Assembly (NCBI RefSeq): GCF_000516985.1
Contig: NW_006917092.1
Coordinates: forward strand, 2,248,619-2,312,618
Source of the DNA: Pestalotiopsis fici W106-1
Lineage: Eukaryota; Ascomycota; Sordariomycetes; Amphisphaeriales; Sporocadaceae
Reading direction: 5' to 3'
DNA: 64,000 nucleotides
Shown piece after piece: positions 22,243 to 35,002 of this stretch. Position 1 is the stretch's first letter. Every line of letters begins with the position of its first letter. The notes under the pieces are model-generated. The model was not told where the DNA came from. It searched no databases and worked only from the letters and a program-made list of their open reading frames with translations. Made by a program: the position numbers and the translations under genes.

Positions 22243-24387
22243 GTGCATCCACCATTTTATGGTAGGTCTAAGCACTGTCCAGAAAGGCCATTCAACATTC
22301 CATGGCAATAACTAGAGAAGCTGGCAATCTAGGGCAAGGGACATGACCTGGAAAAGATGGTCCTTTGAAAGCAAACCATGGGCGTTTTGGATTTCAAGTG
22401 ATGTGAGAGTGAGATGGTGGATGTTGATTGCAGGAGCAAAGCACTTGTGAAGGAAAAGATATGAAGAGAAAAATGCATTCCCTGGTCTCGCTGGCCAAGA
22501 CTATATAGATCTGTGGGGTTTAAGGCGCTTCGGGCGTCTTTGATTTTTTTTTTATGGCTCGGCACTTTATGACGGCAATAATGTGTACTCGGCTGGACGA
22601 AGGAATGAGACATAATGAGATACAACGTTTCGTTACGGAATATATGATGAGATTTGCCAAGGAAAGCAAGAAAGAAAACAAAGCTTCATGCAATAGATGT
22701 ACCTGAGATGTGCCAATGCTTATGCTATCCATCTCAAGTTAAAGATTTTCTGTTTAAATAATAGGTCCATATTAGAGATGGGCCGAGGTTATTGAAATGT
22801 TCTCTGTCTAACAGTTGAGTTTGAAACCTCATGGTCTGTCTAATTCGCCACATGTCTTGCTAATTTGGCGTCAACGAAAGAATATTCATGGGAGAGCCTC
22901 GACTTACCAGTCAATCTACTCACGGCAAGACACAAGCTAGTTATGGCGTGCAAAGTCGAAGCAGGTGACTTGCAAATAGATTGCCTGAAGGTCTCGGCGC
23001 AAACTGAGCGAATCATCCAAATCGCGAATGTATTTCAAAGATCCATTTACAGCCTGCCGATCATTCTATCAAGCCGAGCTTGAGGCAGATGGGACAAGAT
23101 CTACCAAGGTGAAAGCGTTGCCTCCATAGACGAATCACGCAGCTCAGGATCCCGACATCCGTCTGACAAAGGCGTTCCTTTGCCCCCGCCGGACACTGGC
23201 CAAACCCCCGGCGGGCGTGTCGGATTGGAGGACTATACAACAAATTTATCGTGAAAAGTGTGATATGGCGCTTCAGGGATTTTGCTCCGTTTCGGTCATA
23301 TGTGGCTTGCATAGACGAATACGTCAGTCCTAGATTTTGGAAGGTGTTTCCGGGTCCAGGGTATTGTCTCTTGTGAACTGATCATCATCTATGCTTGCGA
23401 TCTCCAAGTTTTTCGTACTTATGGACTGTTCTTGAAGGAAATTTACAAGGGCAGGTAATGAAATAATCTTTTATAGGTTGATTGTGACGATATAGACCTC
23501 TTAGACGCACCAAGGTGGTTAGCCAAATGAGAGAGGAATAGTGGAAAGCAGAAAACAAGTCTTATATCCGAACAATACAGAATCTCGGTCCCGGAGGCTC
23601 TTCCCCCCCCCCTTGCCTTGCCTCGTACAAGGGTGATATTGGTGATATGGGCTTATCGCGCCGGCCCACAACGAACATCGTCGTATAGACACACATGCCT
23701 ACATCAGCACTAACATGAAATAAGAATACGCCGCTCGGGGTCAACAAGAGCGCCAGCACACTGAGCGAAAGGATTCGAGAGGGGTTTTCCGCCCCGTGGG
23801 AAATCCTTCCAAGAAGCAGATCTCCAGTCAAGACTCGGTGATGGGAAAAAGAAAAAGGCTTGTACGGACCTCCCTCACTTGCCAAAGTTACGCCCGGATC
23901 ATGATGGTGATCCGCGAAGGATCAGACTTGTCACGATGACAGGTGCGCCACAGTTTGTTATCCCCCCCGCGGCTTAACCCATTGGGAAACACCAGCGAGC
24001 AAAGAACATTTGATTGACTTTCTGTTCTCCACCAGGGGTTGGCTTCTAGCGATCATCACAAGAAATGGTCCAAAAGTACCCTGATCATCTTATCAATGGA
24101 GATCGGCATGGATCATAGAGACAGTTCAAGCGAGGTTAGTTTCCAAGCCATATACGCAACTTTGTCACAAAGAGGGAAACAATATACCCAGCGGTTGTCT
24201 TGCCGATGGCGCTAAGGAGGAGCGAGTATAAAAAGGCCAAGCCTTTTTACCATTCCCTCCATTTTATTAAAAAGCAGCACGCAATATCTAGCACATCTCG
24301 CAACATTTCCTGTTCCAAAATACTCCATCTTAGAATTTATTCACACTCCACCAAAGAAAAAAGAAGTCAATAGCACCTTGAGAAAAA
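22243..24387. other. Gene-free 2.1 kb, ending in the promoter of a small secreted protein gene
   Basis: No frame above ~110 codons and none with a domain. Short homopolymer runs occur (T-run near 22543-22552, C-run near 23605-23615). The right end holds a TATA box and an A-rich leader for the gene starting at 24388. Confidence 0.45.
24227..24236 (+). promoter_or_regulatory. TATA box of the small secreted protein gene
   Basis: TATAAAAAGG lies 161 nt upstream of the ATG at 24388. The following 150 nt are typical fungal leader, poor in G, with many A and C. It is one of the clearest TATA boxes in the window and suggests a strongly or conditionally expressed gene. Confidence 0.6.
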
Positions 24388-24689
24388 ATGCAGTTTTCCA
24401 TCTTCACCTCCGTGGTTGTCGTTGGCCTGGCCGCTTTTGTCCAGGCCAACCCCGTCGCCGTTAGCCCTCGCGATGTTGGCAATCAGCTTGTCAAGGATGC
24501 CTGTACGATTGTCCCCGAGTAAGTGTCTTTTGTTTTTTTTCTACGCCATTATTTAAACTCAATTTTTCCTGTTTGCTCAAGTCATCAAAACTCGTGTGAG
24601 AATGAGAGTGAGAGATAGAGATTTGCTGACCCTTGACCAACAGCTGCTGTGGTGATGGAACTTGCTGCGGTTGCTGGGGATGCTGCTAG
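24388..24689 (+). CDS. Small cysteine-rich secreted protein (58 aa), unknown role
   Basis: Two exons, 24388-24518 and 24644-24689, with a 125-nt intron (GTAAGT donor, GCTGAC branch, CAACAG acceptor), encode 58 aa. Residues 1-20 form a clean signal peptide (MQFSIFTSVVVVGLAAFVQA), followed by a short region NPVAVSPRDVGNQLVKDACT and a tail with seven Cys in the last 15 residues (DCCGDGTCCGCWGCC). There are eight Cys in all. The whole 3' exon is the Cys-rich tail, so missing the intron would hide the feature. I do not recognise the family. Possible roles are a small secreted effector-like protein, a metal-binding peptide or a wall-associated peptide; none is shown. The ATG follows an A-rich leader and a good TATA box, which supports a real gene. 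Confidence 0.7.
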
Positions 24690-25819
24690 GCAAATGGTGC
24701 AAACAAAGTAATCTTGGTTTCACAAAAGTCACATGGCCACCCTGGATTCCAATACACAAGTTATATCTGGCAGATAAGAGCCCCCGTTTCGGGTATGCTG
24801 TGTCGACTGGGTCAACTTGACATTCAGTTCTTGCCGGCGGTAGATATTGCCTGTAGATTTGGTTAGCCATAATTATCTTTGCAAATCACATGTATTTGCC
24901 ATGTCAGCCGGAAGAACGTACTTGCATTTGTTATTCAGCCCGAGTGGGAACAGTGAAAAGGAAACGTGCAGCGTTGGAATTATTTTGGCTGCCTCGAGTC
25001 GAAATTTTCATCAGCAAGTTTTCCTGGGAACTAGAATGGACTATATTCGCACAAATTATTTGTTGTGATTCATTTTCATGTGACTTTTTATTTTTCTTAA
25101 CTTGATTCGTGGAGGGAATCTCGTAAAATTCTTCTAGGCTAGTGCCCGAAAGGCCCCAAAGTCCAAAGAAAGAAGCTATGACAACGCTTCTGATATGTCC
25201 TGAAGCAGTTCACTTCTATGTACACTGCTAGATTGCTTGGTAGGAGCCGAATTTCGACCGCTCCAGGCGTCTCCTGCCTAATCCCTTGTCGGCCCGGCCT
25301 TCTGTAAAGAGCTTCAAACCTCCCATTACTTCCAAGCGAGACCGCCGAATTATTTTGAATTCCTGAGCCTATGCATGATGTCGAAATGGCCGCCCACAGT
25401 CGTGATGTAGAGGGAAAGGTGCATGTGAGTGCACCAAGAGAAAAATATGGTTCCAGTCGTGAAGAAGAAGAAGAGTATGCTGTTCCTGAAATAGGTCGTG
25501 TTCAAATGAAATCAAGATTGGCGTGGTTTGCCAAGGTAGAGGAAGTCGCGTGACTGGGGTATCCGAAACGAAAACCAAATGGTTGCATGTCGTAGAAGTG
25601 AGAATGAGAGTAAGGAACAAATGAGGTGTGAAAGTGGATTGAGAACGTGGCAATCCTCTGAATACCGAGCCCAAGCCGGCAAAGGCTTCGAGTCGAAAGT
25701 GAGATGGCGCCTTTCCCACGGTCCTTCTATGTCAAGTATATATCAATTAGGTCGCCGGGGCCATGGATTGCCACTGGTGATGGTGAATCGTCAAACAAAT
25801 GCTAGAAAAATGAGAAAGG
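24690..25819. other. Intergenic between secreted protein gene and palI
   Basis: 3' flanks of convergent genes. Short frames on both strands (longest 116 codons, minus) have no domains. Confidence 0.45.
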
Positions 25820-28022
25820 TTATAGTCCTGGGTAAGCACCATTGCCCATGCCTCCTCTTCCTCCGCCAGCTCCACGGCCGCCTGGCAATTGGAAGTCCGG
25901 ATTGCTATTAAGAATATTCACTTCATTCCGATTGACCGGTCTCCGGGGAATCTGCTGACCTGGGGCGCCTGGGCCCGGCTTCCACCGAGGGTTGACACCT
26001 CTTTGCGAGACCGAGGTGAAAGTCGAGTGCTCTGAGATGGCCGGACTCCTTGCGCCTGCTGGAGTGAGCTCTTCATAGGTGTTGGGGTCCGCTCTTGGAA
26101 CCGCAGCCGGTTCTGCAAAGCGAGGGTCAACATCCTCATAGTAAGCACCTCCAGCAGCAGCAGCAGCAGTGGAAGGCTGTGGTGCCCCCGTAGTTGCTGG
26201 CATGTCTGCGGGTCTTTGAGGGATGTGCAATGGTGAAGGCATTCTTGGCGAGTTTCGACCTGGGCCTTGAGCCCATGCTTGTCGAGCAGGGACGTATGCG
26301 TTCCTAGGGATTAATTAGCATGTGTCTTGCTTTGTTCCTGGGCGGGAAATACTCACTCATCTTGGCTGTACCTGCTGCTCGCGGTCATGTAAGTATCATG
26401 CCGCCGAGGGGTGTTTACCCTCGCTTGCTGTAAAGCCAGCATACCGGCCACATCGGCATCACTGTCCCTAATTTGTTGGTTTGGGAATTGGCCAAAGCCT
26501 TGTGGTGGATGAGCAGGACTGCCCGTCGTGGCGTTCATCTCGACTGCTTGTCCTACAGCAGGAGGTGCATCCGTTTCCTCCATCCCTGGCAGCGGAGGAG
26601 GGGACTCTGCTCTGGGATATTCGCTAATTCGGTTCGGGTTATATGCTTGATATGACCCTGATGTTCCCGTGGTGCCCGTTGATACGCTTGGCATGGATGG
26701 GTTCGCGTCATACGCCGCACCTTGAGGGCCAGGTGAGGCATCTCTGGCTTGGTCGTATGCACCGTACATGTTTGGCCCAGGAGGTCGACGATCATAACCA
26801 CTAGCATTCCCATAACCAGGAGGCGGAGCCCGTCCGCCACGTGCACCATTCGGTCCATAAGCACCCCGCGGCGGACCGTAGCCTCCCCTTCCTCGTGGTC
26901 CAGGTCCAGGACCGTATCCACCTCGAGAACCCGGCGGCGGAGGGCCATTGTTGGGGCCGTAACCTCCGCCTCTGCTGTAGCCACCACGTCCGCGATAAGG
27001 ACCTCCTCGCCCACGCGAGTTCATACGGTCTGCCGATGGGCCACGAGCAACACCATAGGCATCCTGCGGTGTCTGGATTGGGTTTCCATACTGATCCCTG
27101 CGCACTGATGGTGTGGAGTTGTTGCGGTCGACATATGTGCCTTCTGTGGAGGCAAAACCGCCATTTGGAGACCTTTGTGAAGGGGTCGTAGAAGTCAGAG
27201 GTACCCGTTCATCACTGCTGCGATCATCCTTCTTTGCCTCATAAGTTGCAAATGTTGGGAGCTTGTTATCAGCTGGTCCATTGGCGCCACTAAGAACAGG
27301 TACGGTAGGTGACATGGTTGAAGCAACATCAGCTGTGGCGTTTTGTTGACCGGTCCTGTTATAGTAGTTCTCTCCACTCATCTCGGCGTTTTCAGCAATG
27401 CGCTTCTTTCTCGCTTTTCTGCTGACAACCGTACGACGCATAGCGCAAGACACAATTCCGCTAAGGAAAGTGAGGACCATTGCAGCACAGACAATGTAAG
27501 AGCCCCAAGCCATATGAGGCACGAATAGAAGAACATCAATCAAGAAGGCAAGCAGACATACCACAACGGTAAGGATGCCAAAGATGGAGACGACAAGTAA
27601 GTATCGGGATGAGTGCGACGGGCCATGCCAATGAGCAGCCACGGCCATTCCCAGCATGATCAAACTGAAGAGACATGCAACAGGATGCACAATCAAGATG
27701 GCTGACAGAGTCGTTCTTGCTGAATTAGGAAGATCGAATGTAGCAGATTGCGTACTCGAAAATTTGGCTCCTGTGATATGTGAGTACACAAACACGGCCC
27801 CAGATTGCAAGCGGGTCGCTTGATGGGCAGCTTACCTGTATCATAACCAATTTCTATAGGACTGCAATCATCGCCTTCGCAGAATCCGAAAACTCCAAAG
27901 TCGACACCCTCATAGGTGCCTAGAGGTATAGCATGGATGATGGGCGTGGACAAGACAGACAGTAGGAGCAAGACAAAGGCCGCAAAGGACATGATCGCCA
28001 GAGGCGTCGCGGGGCGCAACAT
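25820..28022 (-). CDS. palI: pH-response regulator PalI/Rim9
   Basis: Three exons on the minus strand, 28022-27836, 27770-26357 and 26303-25820, give 694 aa; introns are 65 and 53 nt. The N-terminal third has the SUR7/PalI layout: TM1 at about 9-31, an extracellular loop with GFCEGDDCS, then three more TM segments at about 85-108, 119-144 and 150-172. The long cytosolic tail is low in complexity: Arg/Gly/Tyr/Pro-rich RGG-like repeats around 260-350, then Pro- and Ala-rich stretches and a final Gly/Arg-rich end. PalI/Rim9 is a plasma-membrane helper of the PalH/Rim21 sensor in the alkaline-pH (Pal/Rim) pathway leading to PacC processing. The first ~175 residues are the conserved part; the tail varies widely among fungi. 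The exon 2/3 junction reads SQDE|NAYVPARQAW. Confidence 0.92.
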
Positions 28023-29718
28023 GATGGCGGCTGTCGGGTGCGCGCCGACTCCTCAGAGTCGCGTCGCTGGGAGTATTGGTAACAGCACTATCGATATCGA
28101 TCCTGGTCAAGAACGACGTCCGAATTTGTCGTCTTAGTGAAGAATTTTGAGACAGCGGAGAGAGGTGAGATTGCGGATAGACAAGGGTCGCGACATGGAA
28201 ATCCAGACGCTCTAGGAATGATGCACTCGTCTACTTTTCGTGCTTGCGATAAAGCTGATCGTCGATGCAGTCTTGCTTAATTCGATCGGCAGCCTGCAGT
28301 AGTTATCCCTCCTCAAGTCGTCTTGCAGTTGTCGTGAAATTCTGGTTGATGGGCGAGAAAACAATCGGCTTGTTCAATCAAAGTGTAATAACAATGCGAA
28401 GTAGTTGTGTGGGTGATCCTGCACGTCCGATTCCTGACTTTGTGTAAGTCGGCTTGTCGAGTTTCGAATTACCAGCCCGACTGTGGAATTGATGATGGGT
28501 GTTTGAATGAGTGAAGGTGCGATACGAAGTCAATCGATCGGTTTAGAGCGAGAGGTTGTGAGAGAGAACGAGGGCGAAATGGATGGGCGTGCTCGTGACG
28601 TCCCGGCAAGTCTTGTCAGTGGCGGTGCTGAGAACAAGATCGACGACGGTGGACCAGTTGAAAGTCGTCGACGGCTTTTGAGAAGAGGCGACGAGTAAGG
28701 TACGAGGTAGTCGAATAGTTGAATTCAACGCCGTTGTCGTGTCCAACGCACGCCAGAAAGGTATGGGGGAGTCTTGCACTCACTCACTCGCTGCACTACA
28801 GACTTACAGAAATGGGTGTGGGAGTCTGAAGTGCAGTACGGAGTAGTTAGTAAAAGGCAACGAGAATCAAAGAATGGGACGGCGGAGGGACGATCACTTT
28901 CGGTGCTGGGTGGATTGATGGATGGGTGGGTGTGGGCCCGCGAATTGAATGGAGGGCCCATTCGGGGGTGGGAGAAGAGCTGGCACTAGAAGGGGGGTCC
29001 CTACTTCCGTACACTAAGAGGAGCCTCTGCCAGGGGACCTGGATCGAATAGCCCAGGTACATTAAGGTAGGAAGTTCCAGAGCTCTGAGCTCCAACGCGT
29101 GGACGGTGGAGCCGCCCCCGGGTGCGCACCGCACTGCACTGCAGCAACTGTAGCACGTATCTTGTAGGTACGTACACAGTAGTTCTGCGCACTGGCGAAG
29201 CCCATTCTGGACTGGCTGTTTGGATACATAGTGTGTGTCGTGCATCACATCACCACAGTCAGCCAATCTATCTACAGATTACATGCGCGCCTTCTCTCCA
29301 TGAGTCCCCTTCATGAAGCATTTCAATGAATTTGCTTTTAAATGTATGACACCCCGCAACTTTACGCACACAAGTTTCCGTCTAGCTGGGTAATGCTAAG
29401 GCACAGCCTCCCATCTTGGCAACTTCTTCTTCTTCTCAGTCATGTTGTTCTAGTGTTATTATCTACCAACCTAACCATCCCTGCCTGGTGGGTTGAAGAG
29501 AGACTCTTCTTGATCTGGGCTCTCGAACATGCGTCGCGAGTGCCCCCTGCTGGCGGCGGGTTTCGCAGCGATGGGCGGCCCACTGATAGGGATTTGAGTG
29601 CTTTCCATGAAATTGGGGTCTACTTACCCACCCTGTAAACACCAGGGTGTCAAGTCTTCTTGATATGTAAATTTTCATTAAGCGACATGAGCACTCTGCA
29701 TCCCCCATTATCAAGGTC

Positions 29719-29740
29719 ACACACACACACACACACACAC
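29719..29740. repeat. (AC)11 microsatellite
   Basis: Eleven perfect AC units, followed by an imperfect CTACACACAC extension. Likely length-variable between strains. Confidence 0.9.
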
Positions 29741-31548
29741 CTACACACACTACGCACAACGCTTCGTTACTACCACGTCCATACATGTGGCACAGCGTAG
29801 TACTAAGTTTGGAGTGTTTACTGAGTGCTACAGCATTTCGGGTCACCATCGACCATTCAATTTCGTCTCCCATCGTCCATCGTCGGGTTGGGCGGTTACA
29901 TCACCATCGCCCGCGCAGTTTGTGGCTGCAGCTGTGGCTGCTGCAATAAGGTGCCAGTCTCTCAGGTTGGCCCGAAGCTATCTGAGGTTAATTGGCTTCG
30001 TGTGCACTGGGCTTTTGTGCTAGGCTAGCATGGGGGTTGGCAGCAACCAGTGGTTGAACGAGAATGGGCAGTTCTACTACAGTATATCCCCTCCTCGAGC
30101 ACTATTGTCATGCAGTTGTCGTGATGGCGTGCGCGTACATATACGAACTTGTTGGTCTATAGCTGCTGTTTTGCCAAGTTATTTCTCAGTGCACCAAACT
30201 TGATTCCCTGCCTATGTACATTGCCCTTTCTGTCTCCCTCGCTGACGACAATATGGGGCCTAAGCCTCACTGGACGCATCATGGCAGCTTGTCCACCATG
30301 CACAAAATACCCCTCGAAACTCTAATGGCGTCTACTGCCATTTACAGTCGCCTCGACAAAAGCCGTGTGCCTCGACCAGCCGTCCACAGCCCTGTGGGCG
30401 TATAGGGTTTATAGCGGGCTTCATCTAGGTTAGATGAGTTCTTATATATGAACTATCTCAGGAAGTACCCGTTGCTGAATTGCGACCAGGCCGGTTGCTG
30501 CTGTCCCTTTCAGATCTCTAGAGACAACACAGTCTGGTAGCCAGAAGGTATGCATGCGTTTGATTTGTTATCGGTAGTTTAAGCCACCTGTGGTCTGCCT
30601 TGTCCTTTCGCCAGGCTAAACAGTCTACTATTGTTATATATTTGCGCTTGTGCCGATATTTAGAGCTTTCAACTAGAAGCAACTTGTTCTTCGATACACG
30701 CCATCTCAAGCTCGACGCCGCCAAAAAGGCTGGTTTCTGTTTACACTAGCACCTAGGTTAGTATACTCGACTACCAGGCCTACACAGTACACTACATTAC
30801 TCAGTTAGCCCGGTATATTGCAATCACTTGACCAGGTTCGAGGTTCGACCTGCTGGCTCTCTGTGTACCTTTGGCAGGCGTTCGTTCTTGGACTGGACAG
30901 CCCTGCTTCCCTTTTACACCAGCCAGTACCCAGTCAACGATGGACGTTGAATTTTGACAGGAATTGATGAAATCTTTCTACACACCAACCCGCCTCAATG
31001 CGCCGCAAGCTCTCAAGAGAGTAGGTCCGAGAAAAGAGGAGGGAGTAGAGCAAGGATCGGAATCAAGCTGAATGCAGTATGGTTATTAGAAGGGGACCCA
31101 GGGAAATCCGCCAATGGGGATGCCTGTGTGTCCCGGTATCGTTGCCAATTTCGGGCATCGCCAATCTTGCAACTTCTACATACAAATCATCGGGGGTGTA
31201 ATTTACCCAGCGGCGAGAGTCTATCACGCGTGTGTGTACAAAGTATGTCTTGTTCCTTTTTCCCAGAAAGGTGGCGTCGGCTCGGGTCCTTGTGCGGTGT
31301 ACGAAGCGATTCGGATTTCTGTCCCCATAACTTGATACTTTGTACATATTTCAGCTGTCAAAAGGTCTAGACTGGCAAATTGGCTCATAATTATTAATCG
31401 TCTACTCTGTACACCCAAGGTATCGGCCGTAGATCAACGGTGCCCTCAGGTTGCCGACACTTGAGCCATTAGCAGCAAAGTCGAGCCCGTTGAACCCAAA
31501 AAGCATTACCGCCGTCAGCCAAACGGCAGACAGACACAGACACCCAGA

Positions 31549-31568
31549 TTTTTTTTTTTTTTTTTTTT
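31549..31568. repeat. T20 homopolymer
   Basis: Twenty consecutive T on the plus strand, the longest homopolymer seen in the window. It might be a slippage hot spot or the remnant of a retroposed poly(A) tail on the minus strand, but no flanking duplication is evident. Confidence 0.85.
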
Positions 31569-33567
31569 GATTGCCCAGCCGGCTTTTTGAGGCTGTGCAA
31601 TTACCTGCTGGCACTCGCGCCGTTCCATCACAGTCAGAAGCTCCCCCAAGTCCAGACACAACCAGATTGCGTTTGAGATTGACACTAGAAGAGTGGACCG
31701 TATCCAATGCTTTTTTGACGACATCAAATCGCCGGCCGGGGGGCTTTTCTGTAAAGAACGACGATGATGCCTTTCAACAAGCCCCAGCCAGCCCTATCCA
31801 CCCAACCTGTCCAACCAGCTCCGGTCAAGTGCCGCCCAAGCACGGCGACCGTGGCACCCCGAGCGTTATGCGCATTTCACGTGCGACAGCGCCAGAGCTT
31901 GGTTGGGAAGCGCTTTTCGATACATTCTCCACCCCGTTTTGGTCGTCTTGGCACTTGCTGCGCATGGTGAAACAATGGGAGATGCCTATTAAGATGAGCG
32001 CGGCCTTCCCACATAATATCAAAAACTTGTGCAAATCCCTTCAAGACTAGAGAAGTTGTTGGTTTCCAATTGTTCATAATGTTCTTTCTTGTCTTTACCC
32101 CAGCCGTGAGCAAACGCCAGTCCGCCCTGCCGTGTTCGTAGTGTACAGTACGTAGTAAAAGCTATGGGCTTTTCTCACTTATAGGGGAGAATACGTCACC
32201 ACGACCACGAGCCGGCCCGCGATGCACCTGGGCCGTTTATGCAAAGCAACTCATGACAATCAAGCTCACGCACAGATCTGCAAAAGAGACTCCCCTCAGA
32301 TACATGAGACCAGTCAGAAAGAAAAATTGGGCAGGTCACGTTCACATTGTGTAGTTTCTCAAAGACTTCACCGCTCTTGAACGTATTCATTCCCTGGAGT
32401 CAATGTTTTAGTGTCATTACAATATGCGACTAGAACATAACCCGTTGTGAATTTCCGTACTTGTATGATCTGGCTGCATATTTTCTAGTCTGTATGTGTG
32501 TGAAGCAGTTGGACCAGTGGATCGGAGCCAGAGACTACCGCCGGACATGTGACCTGTGCAACGAGTCATCGACAGACGACTGCGATTGTTTCATGAATCT
32601 GAAACCCGCAATTATGTAAGTATACTCGTACCGAACAGAAGAGGAGAAGGAGGAGGAGGAAGAAGAAGAAAAGCGGGACAACTGACGAGTCAACTTTGCC
32701 TTGTTGTAATTTGCTCAAAGGGTTGGAAAGGCATTGACGTTGTTGTTCTTTTCTCCCGTGAAGGAGCATGGTTGATGGTACTTGGACTATACGCGGGTTA
32801 CTGCCAAAGACGCTGCACAGGCATGCGGAATGGCTTCCCAACTATGTACGTTCCTACTGACTTACAAGCAGCCAGGGACGCAGGCCCGGACCTCCATCCA
32901 AGCAGCATATTACCATCCAACCAACCTGAGGTCGCGTATGAAAAGGAGGATCCTCGTCGTGAACCAGATCCTAGCAGGGTTGCACGAAGATCAAACGGTA
33001 GCTCAGCACGCCCCAAGAGCCTCAGTTTGACTCTCAATTCTCAGCTACGACAGCATGACTTTTGAAGTAGTGATGTAAATTTTTATTTCATGTTTTCTTG
33101 TGCCAATGCTGTTCCTAAATAGGTCCATCTTCGAATACATTGCCTGGTCATGATGATGATCTGTCTCTTGAAAAGCTGGTTACGCAAATTCTAAAAAGCA
33201 CGACTGGTGCGCCTTGCATGAGAATCTGAACAAAGCCATTGAAAAATCGAAGCGTTGGATGTTGATGGAACATGCCACATGAACGTTGTACGCGGAATAA
33301 AAATAGATGTTGCTGAGTGAGTTCATTGCAGGCATCCGTTATTACGGGGCTTGTAGCAATGCACGGTACAAACATTTCGACATTCCCACCTTGTACCTAA
33401 TTTATACCCTATCTAAATCGTGGCAGTCACTATTCTCCTTGTTGCAAGTTAGGGGACAAGAATGTGAAACTTGTATAAACTATGCCCTGGCCTATAAGTG
33501 CTCTCGTCTCCATTCCCGGGAGTAAGTACCTCGTCGATTGTAGCGATATCAAATCTTTCGAAGCCCA

Positions 33568-35002
33568 TCACAAAATCTTTACCTCAATGTCTGTCCCTAC
33601 CGACCTCAATCGATCTACAAAGTCATCTCCAAGGCACGCCGGCGTCAAGTTGCCGCCTTGATATCCACCTTCAAGCTCTCGTTTGTACAATAGACTTGCT
33701 GCCCCCTGAGCCAGCGCCGCAGCGGTCACATAGTACGGACCGCCGGGAAACCTGAACCGCGCGACTGCCTTCTTGTCATCACGGCCGTCGGCAAGGGCCA
33801 CGGCCTCGAGCTCCGACACGGCCTTGCCGTGCTCTACCAGATCTGGCCCTTCGCCTTCCCTCGGCAGAAAGAGCCTCGCCAAGGGACCAAGGGACAGAAA
33901 CAGGCCCAAGAAAAGCCCGCTCAGCACCTTGCCAACAGCGTGGAGGGTTGAAGATACGCTTGCATACTCGCTGTACCGAAAGTTGACACCATAGTCTTGC
34001 CCATTGTCCAAGAGGCCCCACGTTCTATGAACAATGGCACGATCCTGCCGCGCCCCATACGTAGCGGCAGAGAGGAGCCCCAGGTACGGCACCTCCCTGA
34101 CGCCGAGCATGTTTGTCGTTTTGGGAATGGCCGTCCCTTGGGTTGGCGACAGGAACCAAGGATCGTCCGAGTCAGTGGGATTATTCGAGTCGACCTTGGA
34201 TTTGCTGAACATTGACTCTACGGTCCCGCCGCTGGGATCCATGCTCATCTGCTTGACGGCCAATATCACTTCCTTCGTAGGCAGGTTGGCCTCGCGCTTC
34301 AGCTCACGGACGGCGAGCCAGGCAAGGAGATCATGGGGTGCGCTGTACGCACCACAAGCGTGGATGAGCTGTTTTGGTCACTTGTTAATCCCACCGGTCC
34401 AAGTTTCTGGGCAAGGACTGGTGGTTGTATCCACAAACTCACAGCAACGCCAGCAGCTTTTGCCTTTTCGTGGTACTGGGAGAACCATCGACCAAATTGC
34501 ACAACACCGCCAGCCCTTTGCGTCAGTGTCAGCATGACCACGGCCCTTGATATGATCGTAAATCTAGGTATGGCCCTTGGATAGTAACTCACGTATCGAC
34601 GTAATCTGTTCCATTTTCTACACAAGCTTTAACCACTTGGTCTCCCACATGACAGTATGTCACAACACTAATACAGATTTGTGCCTTTCGCACAACCTCG
34701 TCGAGCTTATCCTGCCGATCAAACAAGACCACCTCGATCTCTAGCTACCCAGTTAGTAAGGCGTTCGCAACTGCTTTTACGCTCTGTTGGGACAATCGCT
34801 TACCGGGCTGTACACGGTTCGGTTCGATCTTCTGCAGCTTGGCTGCCAAATCCTCAAGCTTCGCTCGAGATCTTCCTGCAATGGCCCAGCGTAGATTCGT
34901 GGGCAAGTGTCGTGCGATATGATCCGCAGTCAGGGCGCCAGTGTACCCTGTCGCTCCCAAGAGGATCAGCTCATATTGACGATTCTGCTGCTTAGGTGCC
35001 AT
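33568..35002 (-). CDS. Saccharopine dehydrogenase-like oxidoreductase
   Basis: Four exons on the minus strand, 35002-34804, 34740-34593, 34515-34443 and 34368-33568, give 406 aa; introns are 63, 77 and 74 nt. The N-terminal Rossmann domain shows GATGYTG at 16-22 and IAGRSRAKLEDL, and the second part shows ENGTDYVDTAGG across the exon 2/3 junction. The C-terminal half contains GTVESMFSK, a hydrophobic segment around VLSGLFLGLFLSLGPLARLF, and a closing VTAAALAQGAASLL region. This matches the SCCPDH-like branch of the family (also annotated as trans-acting enoyl reductase), not the lysine-pathway enzyme itself. The reaction is unknown. The hydrophobic segment suggests a membrane or lipid-droplet association, which is inference. 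Confidence 0.88.

Larger units (their letters stand above)
28023..33567. other. Gene-poor 5.5-kb region
   Basis: No frame shows a domain, signal peptide plus convincing splicing, or conserved motif. Contents that can be seen are the palI promoter at its left end, an (AC)11 repeat, a 20-T run, a purine tract of GGA/GAA repeats at about 32640-32674, and scattered frames up to 169 codons. It may hold non-coding transcripts or a lineage-specific gene too divergent to see. Confidence 0.4.

Noticed and set aside
31571..33065. Frames of 159 and 169 codons in the gene desert
   Set aside because: No domain, no signal peptide, no introns with conserved junctions, and the second covers a simple purine repeat.
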